Below are positions 51,889-63,954 of a stretch of 64,000 bases of DNA, in pieces. A program made the translations under genes and the position numbers. This stretch comes from Spinacia oleracea (taxonomy: Eukaryota; Streptophyta; Magnoliopsida; Caryophyllales; Amaranthaceae): positions 126,936,385 through 127,000,384 of the forward strand of contig NC_079487.1 in the NCBI RefSeq assembly GCF_020520425.1, written 5' to 3'. The notes under the pieces were generated by a model that was not told the origin of the DNA, ran no database searches, and was given only the letters and a program-made list of their open reading frames with translations. Numbering within the stretch: position 1 is the stretch's first letter; each line of letters opens with the position of its first letter.

Positions 51889-52297
51889 TTGCTAGTTGAG
51901 TAGTTGCTGCCTTAGTTTGACATAATGGCCCTTGAATACGATTATCTCATCTACCATGGGCTTTCTCTAGGCTAGGATGTTGTTGGGCCTTTGTAATCCA
52001 GTGATTTCATAATTTCTCCTATCCATAGGAAAACCTTTAGTAAAAACATCGGTAAACTGAACTTGCTATATACTTCATATTTGGTAAGTACTTGGATTGT
52101 AACTATTGTACTCCGCTATATACATAAAGAAAGGATAAGAGTTCAACTACAAACTACAAACTACAAACCAAGAACAGAAGGGTAGCTGCTAATTACAGAG
52201 AAGATCAAATCTCGAAAGGTTAACTAACTATAACACAATAACTATTGCCCAAGTTGCTGGGTGAAATATGTTGCTGATCTTCATGGGGAGCATACTT

Positions 52298-54979
52298 TTA
52301 TCCTGTTAGGCTAGCCAATGATTCCCTCAAGTCCTTCTCTCGAATATCTTTCTTGTTCGACTACAAAACACACAGCAGCAAGACTATGGTTATTGGTTTA
52401 ATTAAATAATCATCAAATAACCAAAGCAAGTTTTAGATGCATGAACAGACTCATGTTTTATCTTCAGAAAAATTGATATTACCTGCACCGTAAAAATGGT
52501 TGATACTTTTCCATCACATGTCGTGAGATTGGCATCTTTTATGGGCAAATCTAAAGCACCTAAAGCCTCGAGCAACTTTGTATACACACCGGGTTTTTGT
52601 TGACATACAATTTTCAGCAAGAAGTTACCACTACCAAGCTCATTTACTTGTACATGAACCTAAGAGTGAAAATGGTTTAAGATTAATATTGTTAAAACCA
52701 AACAACTTCAAACTCGAATTAATAAATGTACATAAACACAGTTAAAGCCTTGAAGGAACTTTTGTTCCTCTTAGGACATTACATACCTCCAGTTTTGGCC
52801 TTTCTGTGATAGAAGAATTAGCTTGTTTAGGGTTGCTGATATTTTCATTCAAATGGGAAATGTTCAGCTTTGATGTATTCTTTTCGTCAGAGTCCTCTTC
52901 CATCAAACTTTTAAGCTCATCTTGGAGTTTCTTGATCTCATTATTTAGCTCTTCTATATAATCAATGGCATCTGCTAGAGTTGCAGCTTTGTGCATCTAA
53001 GTCAACAGAAAATTAAGTATATGAATGTAATTATGCAGGAGGGAAACCGTGGCAATTTATCTGCAGTAAAAATCAGGCCGAGCAGTAAGTAAGTATTTAC
53101 CTTGGTGATCTTAGGGACCAAAGCACGCAAGGAAAGAAGGCCATTGCTAATCCTTTGTCTCCTATTCCTCTCAGTTAAAAGATTCTTAGATTTTCCTGTT
53201 CCTCTCTCTGGCTTGTGTTTAATCTCCACTACTCGTATGTCTTTCTCAATGGTAGAATTGTCGTGACAGACAGTAAGCGGCTTGAAGAATGTATCTTGAG
53301 ATACAGAACAAGGGTTGGAATCAGGAGAAGGACGCTCATCTGAAGGAAACGAACCAGTGGAGGATCCATCCAAAGTGGATTGAGGCCAAGCTGGCATGTT
53401 GGATTGATTTAAGGACGATAGACAACTATTTGATTTTGTATCGAAAATTGGATCAATGGATTGTCCATCAAAGCTTATAGTAGAGGTTGACATGGTTTCT
53501 AGCTCTGCGTAGATGTTGAACTGACCCTTCACATAATCTATAACACTTTCATCCTCTTCTACCTAACAAATCAGTAAATTTATTCAAAGAAAAACGCAGA
53601 ATTAGTATACACCTAGCACTTGCTCATTCATCTGAGATCAGGTAATCTAAGAAAATATAAGCGAAAACAGCCTCTTACATGTTTTGATGAGTACAGTTCT
53701 ACTAAACCACCAAGCACAGGGATTAAAACATGAGTTCCACAGGATTCCTGGTAGGAAAAAAAAACAGAATTTTGTCTGAATCAGTTCTAGTAACTCTTGA
53801 ATAGGAAAGAGAAGATTTCATTGCAATTTGCAATCAATTGATAAACTTTCTACTTCGAAAAAATAAAGAACATATTCATGAAATCTTAGAGCACCATTAT
53901 AATTTATACATAGACACAGACACAGACACAGACAATCTCATAAACATTAAAGAATACCATATCCATACCCACTTAACATGTCACAAAATGAAGGGAATAT
54001 TAAGAATATCATTAAGATACCAGATTTGAGCTATTATTGATTTATTTCATCCAAGAGGTATAATTGCAATTTCTTTGAATTGATCATAAGAGGGAGGGAA
54101 TGAAAGAAGAAACCTCAGTCGACATCTTATAAAATCTTAAAATACCAACGTAATTCATAGAAACAGGCAATCTCATGATTCAAATGTGACCATACCATCC
54201 AAAATACAAGATTAAACCTATTATTTCATCTAAGACTCAACCAGTAAATAAGCAAGAATGTCAAGATAAAAAATATAAGATTCAAGCTGTTAATCTGTTA
54301 TACTTAAACTACCAAACAGTATTCAGTAAACTAAAGGAGGAAGGGGGTGAACTCGACCTCGGTTGACACCTTCAAATCAGATATCTCAGAAGTACTAGCA
54401 AGCCACCGAGGTTGACACGAAATCACAACTTCTCCGTGAAGCCTGCAATTCAGTCCGAAATAATTTAAACCATTGCAATATCAATCTAATTCGTTCACAT
54501 AATCACTCATTCATTCAAATATAATATAAACAGAACATTAAGGGAAGATTACCCAGAATAGATTGACATAAATTGAGGCAAATTGGCAAGAGATTGACAA
54601 GATGTTGTATTAGCGAAGTGAACAAAAGTAGCATCCCTGCAAAATTGGAATGTGTTGTTCTTCTCTTTCTTCCTCTTTTTTAAACCAATGTCCTGTTTCC
54701 CACCACCATTGCAGCAACAACCCAGCCACTCTATAAACCTACAAAAACACACAAAACCCACATCAAATTCAACTATGAAAATCACCCAATTCAAATGAAA
54801 ACAAAACCCCCCACCAAATTAAACAAAAAATTTGCAGAATTCAGAACTAAAATGAATAAATTTTAAAAAGGGTACCTGGAAGGATCATCACCAAGCTTCC
54901 AGAGAACACAATAATCCCAAATATTAGAGTTCAAAACCAAAGGCCTTAACCATTCTAATGCTCTTTCTAAGTGACTCAT
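52298..54979 (-). CDS. bHLH90: bHLH transcription factor, bHLH90-like
   Basis: Eight exons (54979-54876, 54738-54553, 54442-54370, 53747-53679, 53562-53101, 52996-52787, 52659-52483, 52360-52298) join to 447 residues, near the 441 I recall for Arabidopsis bHLH90 (At1g10610). The N-terminus (LRPLV…WDYCVLWKLGDDPSRFIEWLGCCC) is the bHLH-MYC_N-like domain of this clade. The bHLH region is at about 269-345, with SKNLLTERNRRQRI as basic helix (Glu and Arg-Arg for E-box contact, Asn where many have His), followed by a leucine-rich coiled coil and an ACT-like domain at about 369-427. The start at 54979 aligns with the family. An in-frame Met at 55132 would add a hydrophobic 51-residue extension and is less likely. 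The exon 3 donor is uncertain: AAG/GTGTCA was chosen, while GAG/GTCGAG would add three codons. Confidence 0.9.
53910..53932. repeat. (ACAGAC)n microsatellite
   Basis: Short perfect hexanucleotide-like repeat in bHLH90 intron 3. Confidence 0.7.
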
Positions 54980-55132
54980 TTCGTCAAACACTTGGTGTGC
55001 AACTCTCTGCTTTGAACTCAAAACCTTCTTCTCCAAGGAAAATACCAAGAACTTTTTGATCACCCCAGAGAAATCAACCACCCAAATTTTTATACCCAAG
55101 TTAAGAAAAACCAATAACAAAATCAGTACCAA

Positions 55133-56520
55133 ATCATTGCTGTGTCAGAAAAAACCTGACACTTTCTCTCTCCTCTCTTGACTAACAGAAAGAAAGGGGA
55201 AGTAGGGGTTTAACGGCCTAAAGAACGGTTCAAAAAAGCGGGAAAGCTACAGGTAACGATCGAGAGAGAGAAAGTGAGAGATGATGGTGATTTGGGGGAC
55301 ATGTGGAGATCAGGGGAGGTAGTCTGCATGTGATTTGATGAGGGTGTGATGCAGAGGATCATAGCATGCGGAAGAATTGCGAGGTTTACGCTTCTGAAAA
55401 TGGCGCGTTGGGTGGGACCACTGTGGTGGTAGTACGCTCGTACAAGACATGGACGGAGACTCCGGAATCTTTTGCATATTCCTAATTTAGAAAGTTTTTT
55501 TTACCGTGCCTTGTTTTTTTTTTTACTGTACTGTAGCACTAAAAATTGAATGGGTAAATTATGAAAAGTAACTTGGATTAGGACAATTAATTACTAGAAA
55601 AAATAGTCTAGGACTCTAGCCTTGATCAAATTAGCTTAATGACAGTAAAATTAATTCCGATTAGTATTCCGTTCATTATAACCGCTTGTTTTAAAGTTGT
55701 CGGACTCGCTTTGCAACTTTTATCTAGACTGTCTTGTACTGATTACCAACTTTTTTAAAAGTTATATTTTTTTTTTGTAAATCACAAAATATACAGAGTA
55801 GTTGTTAATTTGACCCGAATGAGTAATCGGGCTAAACATTCCTCATTTTGACGTTGTATCGTCCGAGAATAATATCATGTCAATTCTACATTTGGTTTGA
55901 ATTAAGTCAAGTTTATAATGGTTGTAACTTATAGTTAAACCAAATTAAGGTAGGCTTGGTTTTTGGCGTGAACTAACTAATTTCCCACCTATGTAAATAT
56001 CTTTATTGTTACAATTGGAGTGGTAAATATCTAATGAATTGAATCCTTATTGTTACAATTTGAGTGGTTAATTTGGTAACTAATTTGGTACTTGCATAAT
56101 GTGAGTCCTTGTTTCTGAAAAAGGAGAGAGAAACTGACTAGTTTCTGTGAATTGGCATACAATATTACGTGTATATGACATCAGCTTGGACGATTGAGAA
56201 TCAAAGTACAGCAGTAAAGTCTAGAGAGAATATCTACTGTAGCTGTTTTCGTTCTTCTTTTGTGCTTACGAACTTTCCCATTTGTGGCTTTCTTAATTAA
56301 GTTTCGCACTTATTTTCTTTGTACGAACGAGCCATGAAGCCCATGAACTTAATGCAAATTAGTGAATTACAAATAGAAAGGGTGATTGTATACATATGTC
56401 CTTCATTTTAACCACTAGGTTAAGAGTGTCTGATTGGTCTTCATGTCTTTAGTTGCAAAGGATGCACGATTTGATTATTTAGTAAGCAATCTATCGTCAG
56501 TAAGCTAACAATTACGTGTT
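55133..56520. other. bHLH90 upstream region
   Basis: Promoter-side DNA. The stretch just upstream of the coding region is rich in GAGAGA/CTCTCT on either strand, common in plant leaders. No TATA box could be placed with confidence. The remainder is AT-rich with no gene. Confidence 0.4.
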
Positions 56521-56529
56521 ATATATATG

Positions 56530-56898
56530 TAAATATGGTTGTGTGCCGGGTCGGGTTTTGGGCCGAGCCCACGGGTCGTGGGCCTAACCGGTCCGGGTCC
56601 AATCTAGGCTCGCGTTGTATCGCGCGGGCCGAGCCGAAAAATTCAAAACAAGGCCCTGGCACAGCCCGAGCCCACAGGCTTTTGCGTCAGGCCAGGTCAG
56701 CCCGTCGTGCTTAAGGCTAATTTACAAAATTTAGCGTGCTTTGTCGTAACGGATCGAGTCGTGCAGTACCTTGTCGTGATTTTTTCCAAAATATTGAGGC
56801 CCAGATCCGACCCACGACTTCGTGTCTGTGCAGGCCCGGGCCGGACTTTTTTCGTGTCGGGTCAGGCTTCGGGCCGGCCTTGCCCACATCCATCTTTA
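56530..56898. mobile_element. hAT-like element relic, CGGGCC type
   Basis: Left end TAAATATGGTTGTGTGCCGG and right end inverted (…CCACATCCATCTTTA) agree at most positions. Flanks TATATATG and GTTATATG match at 6 of 8. The interior is a GC-rich array of GGGTCGGG, GGGCCGAGCC and GGCCCGGGCC. Non-coding. Confidence 0.6.
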
Positions 56899-57563
56899 GT
56901 TATATGTAAGCCATCTTACGTATGTAACATATTTTTAGAGATAGATGGTTATCACAAAATATTATTAGACAATATCACAAGTCATGCTGCACTCGATATA
57001 CTTATCCAACAATAACATACACTACACTTAAAATAATGTTAATCTCTCAAAAAAAGAATTTTGGAAAAAAAATCTATGTTAGAATCTTGTATTAATTAGC
57101 TGGGATCACTAAACCATGTATAATTGCCTGCTAAGCTAGATCCGACACCTTAATGATTTTGATATAGCTTAATTTGAGTTAAAAACAGAGAAATTGGTGT
57201 AAAGTAAAGTTTCCAACCCCACAATCCAAAGCAATGGTCAGTGCTTTGAAAGTCCTTCAAATTTTAAATTTATTTTTCCATTTAATTTATTCCGGTGGCG
57301 GTTATAGTAGCCGGAGGGGTGGTGGGCTGGTGGCTGATGCAGAGATCGAGAGAGGTGGTTGCCATGGGTGGTGTTTATCTATTGATTTTCTTTACTACTT
57401 GGTATGTAATAAAAGAAAATATCCGATTCTTTTATATCGAAGGAATTAATTTTTACACTCCTATTACGAGAGTAGAAATTTCTACAGTGGAAATACCATA
57501 TACCAAATTTATACAAGTGGCTTTGTTTCAAGAAGTGATTTTTTTTTACACAGGTGACATTTT

Positions 57564-58492
57564 GGGCCTTTTACCAAAATGGCTATTTTTACAAATTTAT
57601 TTACCAAAATAACTACTTTTGAATTCTATTTTCCAAACTAGCTACTATTTTGATTTTGAAGTAAAAATCAATGAATTGGTTTGATTTTTTTAATTGTGAA
57701 CCGGTTTGGTTTTTTTTTTAATAGTGAACCGGTTTGGGTTTTTTTTAATTGTGAACCAGTTTGGATTTTTTTTAATTGTGAACTACTGAACCGGTTTGGT
57801 TTGAGTTTTTTGTTTTTTAGAATAGGTGATTTTGTTTAATAATACAAGTTATTTTTCATTAATAATAAAGTAATTATTATTTGGTTTGTAATTTATGTTT
57901 TGGGTTGATTTTATTTGAGAATGCTTTACGGCTAGTAGCAAAAATTACATGTTTTTTAGTCCAAACTCATAATTGAGTCGGACTCCGCAATCGCGGTAAA
58001 GTGGTGTAACGAGATTAATGGTGGACCGCGGAACCTCAACTTCATCACTATCTATATTCGGGGCGCATCGGAGGACGGGGATGGCATTGAAACCATCCAC
58101 AAAACCAGAAAGGACTCACGAGAGCTGATGATTTCATTAGCTTGGCTGTAACTAAGGGCCAGCGATTTTTGTATTTTGATTATTTTGGTTTGTAAGTCTT
58201 AAGACTGATTTGTACTCTGAGTTTTCACAATGATTGGGCAACCGTCCAATTCTATGGCTCCTTCCTACTTAATAAAACAAACCTCAATCATCAAAAAAGA
58301 AAAAACCGGTTCAATAGATATATATATATATATAAAAAAAACCCAAACCAAATCGGTTCATTGTTTTTTTTTTGCCTCAAAGTCAAAATAGTCGTTTTGG
58401 TAAATAAATAGTAGCTAGTTTGAGAAATAGAATTCAAAAGTAGCTATTTTGGTAAATAAAATTATAAAAGTAGTCATTTTGGTAAAAGATCC
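57564..58492. mobile_element. MULE-like element carrying foreign internal sequence
   Basis: A perfect 9-bp duplication TGACATTTT (57555-57563 and 58493-58501) flanks a 929-bp element with ends GGGCCTTTTACCAAAATG and CATTTTGGTAAAAGATCC and TIRs of over 100 bp. The left arm is followed by tandem 'aaccggtttggttttttt' copies. From about 57955 to 58304 the composition changes to GC-richer, gene- or LINE-like sequence that ends in an A-rich tail (atcatcaaaaaagaaaaaa). Confidence 0.82.
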
Positions 58493-58501
58493 TGACATTT
58501 T

Positions 58502-59090
58502 TACCCATTTCCTTACCTCTGGTACCAATTCTCATCTAACTAAGATTTTACAAAGGAGTACATATGTACAACATCACTTGTGAGTTGTGACGACAAAATG
58601 TTTGGTTATTGGTAGTAAAGACACATTTATATTCTTCCAATTCCGATGTACGGAAATAGTGTACGCGTTGAGTAGTAAACACTCCTCTTAACGTCCAAAA
58701 TTAAGAACTACGTACGTAGTACATCATTGTTATTGTAAATTTGTAACTAGTTAAATTAGAAATGTTCAAATTCAAAGAAAAAAAACAGAGTTATTGATTG
58801 GCCTTGCAATTAATATCCAAACCCATATTAATTAAACACTATCACTTAATTCAGATGACAATCTTTGTCATGGAAAAATATACGAATACACATCTTCACC
58901 CCTCAAGCATAGTAATAAAAGGTCGTACCCATTACACAATTCAGGCTCCGCTATTTAATACAGGATCCGAGAAAGGTCCAAATCTAACTAATAATTTAAA
59001 AATAAAAAAAATATAGAAGGAAAGGTAATTAAATAAGTTGTTTATGAACGAGATCTTCAATAAGATGATAATTAATTTAGTTAACAAAAT
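58502..59090. other. Intergenic, nothing recognised
   Basis: AT-rich DNA. The last part is probably the 3' UTR of the minus-strand gene that ends at 59091. Confidence 0.4.
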
Positions 59091-59819
59091 CTAAGGAAAA
59101 TCTCTAGGATTTCCATGATGATGATGATTCTCCATACCTCTTCCCATGCTATCAACTCGAAAATCTCTAGGGTTGTTTCCATGATGATGATGTTGAGACT
59201 CCATGTTACCTCTTCCCATACTATCAACTCGAAAATCTCTAGGGTTGTTTCCCTGTTGATAATGAGACCCCATCATGTTATTACCTCTTCCCATGCTATC
59301 AACTCGGAAATCTCCATTGTTATTAGCAACTTTAGCACTACTAGGCATCGACTTCATCTTAGTATCGAATCCCATCATGATATCGCCTTCCTTAGACCGG
59401 TACCCAAACTCGAGGTCTCTGTCCTTAGGCCGCCCTCCTCCGCCGCCGTGGTGCGGCTTACCACCACCCTTGTGGTGGTTCATCATGTGGTTGTGGTTAA
59501 CGTTGTGGTCGTGCTTACCCTTCTTAGACCCCTTATGAGGCTTATTAGGGTGGTGGGATTTGGATGACTTGTCGGATTTCTTACTACAAAACCGGCCAAG
59601 TACACAAGCAACGGCCGATACCACGAGGATTATCGCTAGGACGACGAAAACCATCCCGAATGACCCGGTTGAGTGGTCGGGCGGGCCCGTGTTTTGCACA
59701 TTTCCGTCTGTTGTTGATGAGGCGGTTGTTGGTGTTGGGTAGAACAGCCCAGGTTGCTGTTGCTGTTGCTGTTGCTGGGGTGGTCCGGGATTTGGAAGGG
59801 TTTGAAATGAGGCAGACAT
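59091..59819 (-). CDS. Single-pass membrane protein with His/Lys/Gly-rich repetitive tail
   Basis: Intronless, 242 residues, product not recognised by name. It has a Pro/Gln-rich N-terminus with eight consecutive Gln (about 15-22), one strong membrane helix (MVFVVLAIILVVSAVACVLG, about 55-74), then a CSKKSDKSSK basic stop-transfer flank and a long tail rich in His, Lys, Gly and Asn. The tail ends in three imperfect repeats of DFRVDSMGRG separated by HHHH or QQGNNPR. The predicted topology is N-terminus outside, tail in the cytosol, by the positive-inside rule. The poly-Gln and repeat DNA may vary in length between individuals. Codon structure and the continuous ORF support a real gene. Similar short plant proteins have a helix plus variable tail and no known role. 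Confidence 0.78.
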   Translation of the reverse strand: MSASFQTLPNPGPPQQQQQQQQPGLFYPTPTTASSTTDGNVQNTGPPDHSTGSFGMVFVVLAIILVVSAVACVLGRFCSKKSDKSSKSHHPNKPHKGSKKGKHDHNVNHNHMMNHHKGGGKPHHGGGGGRPKDRDLEFGYRSKEGDIMMGFDTKMKSMPSSAKVANNNGDFRVDSMGRGNNMMGSHYQQGNNPRDFRVDSMGRGNMESQHHHHGNNPRDFRVDSMGRGMENHHHHGNPRDFP

Positions 59820-60147
59820 TTTTCAAGATTTTTTTCGAATTTTCTAGTTTATCGAAAGAGGGTTGAGATTGGAGGTTTTTAAAGGAGAATAAAGGAGAAG
59901 CTAAGCAAAATGCAAGAAGCACTAGTCTCCTACAAGTTATGGTTTATGTAGAAATGGATATATTAGGCTTTTATTTGTTTTAAATTATTTTTTTAATTTG
60001 AATTCAAAAAGGGGAGGAGCTTAAGATAATTTGCTTTTCTTTTTCTTTATTAAAGAAAAAAACAAAGGAGATCAGAAGCTAAGTTAAGTAAAGATTATTC
60101 CTTGTAAATGAATGTATATATTCCGATGTTGTGTACGAGAAATACCT

Positions 60148-60468
60148 AATACTGTCTCCGTTTTGGAATACTCGCACCGCTTTTCTTATAAAGTTGTCTT
60201 GAAATACTTACACCGCTTTTATAAATGACATAATTTTTCTAATTTTAAATTGTTTTTCTCACTTACCATAGGTCTCACATGTATTCTTAACATCTAAAAT
60301 AAACATTAAAAAAATCACTCCACACCCTAAAAAAGTGACACATTTTCCACCAACTATATTAAAAAAAAGTACTCCGATCCGTACTCAATATCAACCACCA
60401 CATAATTAAATAATAAGTCAACCAAATTACTTTAAACTATGTGTGGATTAAACCGGTGCGAGTATTGC
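60148..60468. mobile_element. Degraded Stowaway-like MITE (cttgcaccgc family)
   Basis: Left end CTGTCTCCGTTTTGGAATAC with 'tcgcaccgcttttcttata' and right end ACCGGTGCGAGTATTGCA. Related to 32570-32854. The left subterminal region is duplicated internally. Confidence 0.6.
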
Positions 60469-62580
60469 AATGTAAGATTCTCTTAATGGTCATAGTTTGA
60501 TTCAATGTGTTATGTATTCGGTATTTGTTAAATTCGATGTTTATTGATTTTTTGAATTGATGATTTTACTTAAAAAATAAAAGAGTAAAGATTATTCCTT
60601 ACTGTTTCTTTGCTGCAGAATAGAAGGAATTCTTAGACCAGTTCTTTTTTCCTGAATTTGCTGCTTTGTATGAAGAGAAAGCAATCATTTTTTGCTGTAG
60701 TTTATCATTCCACATTCTCAAGTGTGTCCCCAAGAAAGTGTTTGTTTTTAGTTCAGATTTGATCATTAGCTTTTGCTTTTTTGAATTAGTGCTTCTCAAG
60801 GGGTCCATGTTTCATCTTAATTTGAGTCTTATTGATATTATTTAGACCTTAACTTGATAGTGGATTTTAACATTGATTGACACCTTAGCATGCACTCCCT
60901 CCGTCCAAAATTGGTATTTAAATTAATAACGTCACAACTCACTAGCTTCTCATTAGATAGAGTGGTATGGATTAGAATTTATTAATTAATATCTGTAATA
61001 GAATTAACCGTTTAGATTTTTAGTGGTTTGATTTTCAAACGGGCGATTGAAGAGGTAAATTAATGGAGGTGATCCTTAGAACGATAACTCAAATGCGTGT
61101 TCACATAATTTCAATAGGCTACTTTCTTGTCTCCAAGACAATTTTCTATGTGCAACTATCTGGATGTATATGTTCATGACGAGTTGAAGACAATATCTAA
61201 GTATATAATTTGTTTACATTCTAAATATGGAATTGTGATTTTGACATACTCAGCACATGAAACAATCTGCCTATACTCACATAAAAATGTAACAACATCA
61301 ATAAAGTGGTACACCAAAATCAATTTTCGTCAATTTGGATGAAAAAAGGGAGTAGTTGCTCGACTAAAAAGGATATTACAGAAATACAGAATAAAAATAT
61401 TAATGTGGGAAAATGCCTTAAGAAATTCCATTATGTACAACATTGAGCCAGTCACAACTCAGAAATGACAATATTCTTTTGAGAGATATTGCTTTTGCCT
61501 ACCAAAAGGAGACACTTAACACGCCGAACAATACTAAAAAAATCAAAAATAAAAAAAAAAATAAGAAAAAAAACAGTGTTATCTTTATTCTTTGCTTTTT
61601 TCTACAGATCGAATGATTCTGACAGAATGTTGTAGCATAGGCCTTTTTATTTTGTTTAGGATGATTACTTCATTACTTGGATTTTTGATCGCTTAATCAT
61701 TGTTATATTATCATCACTACCCCTGATTTATCAGAAAAGAATCCAGGTAGCTCTGTTCTCAAAGAATAGTTACCGTTAATAGATGCCAACTAGCTTAATT
61801 GATCGTTAAAACTACGAGGATGAAACGGACTTATGACCTAGCATAAAATCCCCTCTACGTTATTTGCCTCTTAACAATACTACTTAGCTAAATGCACGGT
61901 GTCTTTATGGATAACTTTCAAATAACTCGTATTCTGCAGGTAGCGCTGTCCTCAAGGGCTCAAGATATGGACTATTAGTTGTCGTTAGCGGATGCCAACT
62001 TAATCAGTTAAAGTCAAAAGAGTGATACCGAGTACTAATTAGCTAGCTAACCACACTACTGTATGATCTCTTTATAAATATTTTAAAAGTATGTGGCCAA
62101 ACTTTCCTCCGATGTAATATGTCTAGTCTGTGTATCCGGTGACTGGGGATGTTGATGTTTTAGCTTGGGAAGATATGGGCACCAAGCACAATCCTGGAAG
62201 TTACTAGAGCATATATAGTATAGTCTTGGTCCAGCATGCCAAAAGTGAGTTAAAAGCAAAGTAAAACAGTGTTCTTCAGCTCCGATCCATTGCTTGTTTG
62301 AGTGAGCATCTTTAAAGGGTTAAGCTTAACAACATACTATAAGAAAGGCAATCTGTCCCTATTACAAACAAAGTAGACAAATTATCGAATATATTCCTTG
62401 TAACAAAACATGAAAATTAGTGGCCTTTTGGTAACTTGATCAAACAAACTGATCGAACCTTAATTGAGTGTTAGTTTACTTTCGTATAAAACCGCAAGGG
62501 TAACGATTTCATTTTCAACCTCATGATTTATCGAAAAATGTTAGACCATGCTCAGAGGTACGTATCTACAATCTAATAGA
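60469..62580. other. Gene-free AT-rich stretch
   Basis: No gene is supported. A weak diverged direct repeat occurs between about 61745-61830 and 61938-62020 (both hold 'ctcaa', 'gatgccaac' and 'aggtagc' in order). A lone CTCCCTCCGTCC at about 60896 is a MITE end without a partner. Confidence 0.4.
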
Positions 62581-62700
62581 TAAGAGATGAGTGACGTGAC
62601 ATGTGATCTGACACTAAAGTTAAGAGATGAGTGACGTGACATGTGATCTTACACTAAGGTTAAGAGATGAGTGACGTGACATGTAATTTGACATTAAGGT
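62581..62700. repeat. Three 40-bp tandem repeats
   Basis: Units begin 'taagagatgagtgacgtgac' at 62581, 62621 and 62661. Units 1 and 2 differ at about two positions, unit 3 at a few more, giving a simple order of divergence. Confidence 0.93.
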
Positions 62701-62756
62701 TATAATCAAGAACTTGTATAAAAAAAAAACATACGGAGTAATAATATAAAAAACAA

Positions 62757-62777
62757 ATAATAATAATAATAATAATA
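62757..62777. repeat. (AAT)n microsatellite
   Basis: Seven perfect trinucleotide repeats, directly visible. Confidence 0.85.
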
Positions 62778-62962
62778 GAGGTAGGTAAAACTTGTAACAG
62801 CTTCCATTTGGTTTTTTTACCTGGTTTGGTTTATGAAATTCTCTATGAAAATTAATCAGTTGATTGGGAGGATACTTTTGACGGAGGATAGGACCACCTT
62901 CCAACAGGGAAATACAATTCGATCGATTGATTTTTTTGTTCTGTTACATCTGCTACATGCTA

Positions 62963-63313
62963 CTCCCGTTCCTAAATAAGTGTCCAGTTTTCATAAATAG
63001 CGTTTTCTTATAAGTGTCCAGTTTCCATTTTTGGACATACACCTTTCCCACTTTTCTATACACTTTTCCCACTTTTCCACACACTTTTCCCACTTTTCTA
63101 TAAATCATTATTACTTTTTCTTACACATTCTACACTTTTCCCACTATTCAATCCCTACATCCCTTTTTATTTGTACCTTTAACATTAAACAATTATATAC
63201 TTTTTCTTTTTCCCAAATAAAACATTCTCAATCATTACATCTTACGCACAATTCAGTTTTATTAAATCCCGCGTAAATGTCCAAAGTGGACACTTATTTA
63301 GGAACGGAGGGAG
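62963..63313. mobile_element. Stowaway-like MITE
   Basis: Left end CTCCCGTTCCTAAATAAGTG and right end CACTTATTTAGGAACGGAGG are inverted copies, with TA on both sides. 351 bp. The interior repeats 'cacttttcccacttttc'. Confidence 0.9.
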
Positions 63314-63954
63314 TATTTCATTTGGCCTTTGAGGGCTTCAATTGTGTCGATCTGAAACGAGATATGATTTATTTAATCCATAAACTTGATACAGAGTATC
63401 ATTAATTACCTAATAAAGTTTGGCTCGAGTTTGAACCATCAATCTTCCGAGCTCCTTATTTAAGTTTGACGCGCTTGTGAATTACTCCGTACTTGGCATT
63501 AGGCTAGCTCAGAATCAATTCAAACCCAATTAACATTTGTATCAATTTCTACTTCGGTTTCTTTAAATATTTCGGATTGTTATAAATTGTGCCACGGGCC
63601 ACGGCTATGTAATTGTGTCTATTTAACTTTTCACATCCCCAAAATGTTACTCCGTATTGTCTTTGATATTAAAGTTTTTTTATCTTAAAATTTCCCCCTT
63701 TTGCGCTTGTAATTTAAACGCATGAAATCGACTGTTTTACATTAACATGGTGACAAACTATATAGTCCTTCGTACATAGCAGAATGTGTGAGAACTGACA
63801 AGGACTATTCCGAAACATCAAGCAAGCCGTACGTTTGGTCCAAGTCAACAGTAAGAGTTATTTGGTCCCAAGGAACCACGCCCCACATTCTCAAACTCCA
63901 GACTTTTTTTTCCGATGCGAATGAGCCACAAGGGTAATATAAATTATAAATAAT

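Larger units (their letters stand above)
49570..52297. other. Gene-free region downstream of bHLH90
   Basis: It holds two element relics listed separately (50894-51205 and 51348-51888), a fragment at 50195-50310 with 'tctggtctgg' repeats and the CCTTGTTCTCTTCAACT end, and otherwise AT-rich DNA. No gene is supported. Confidence 0.45.

Noticed and set aside
54979-55132. Longer bHLH90 N-terminus from Met at 55132
   Set aside because: The extension is hydrophobic and lacks family similarity. The shorter start aligns with the clade's N-terminus.
60599-60808. 69-residue minus-strand ORF, Lys-rich
   Set aside because: No family recognised, no splice partners or promoter signals. Composition fits random AT-rich DNA.
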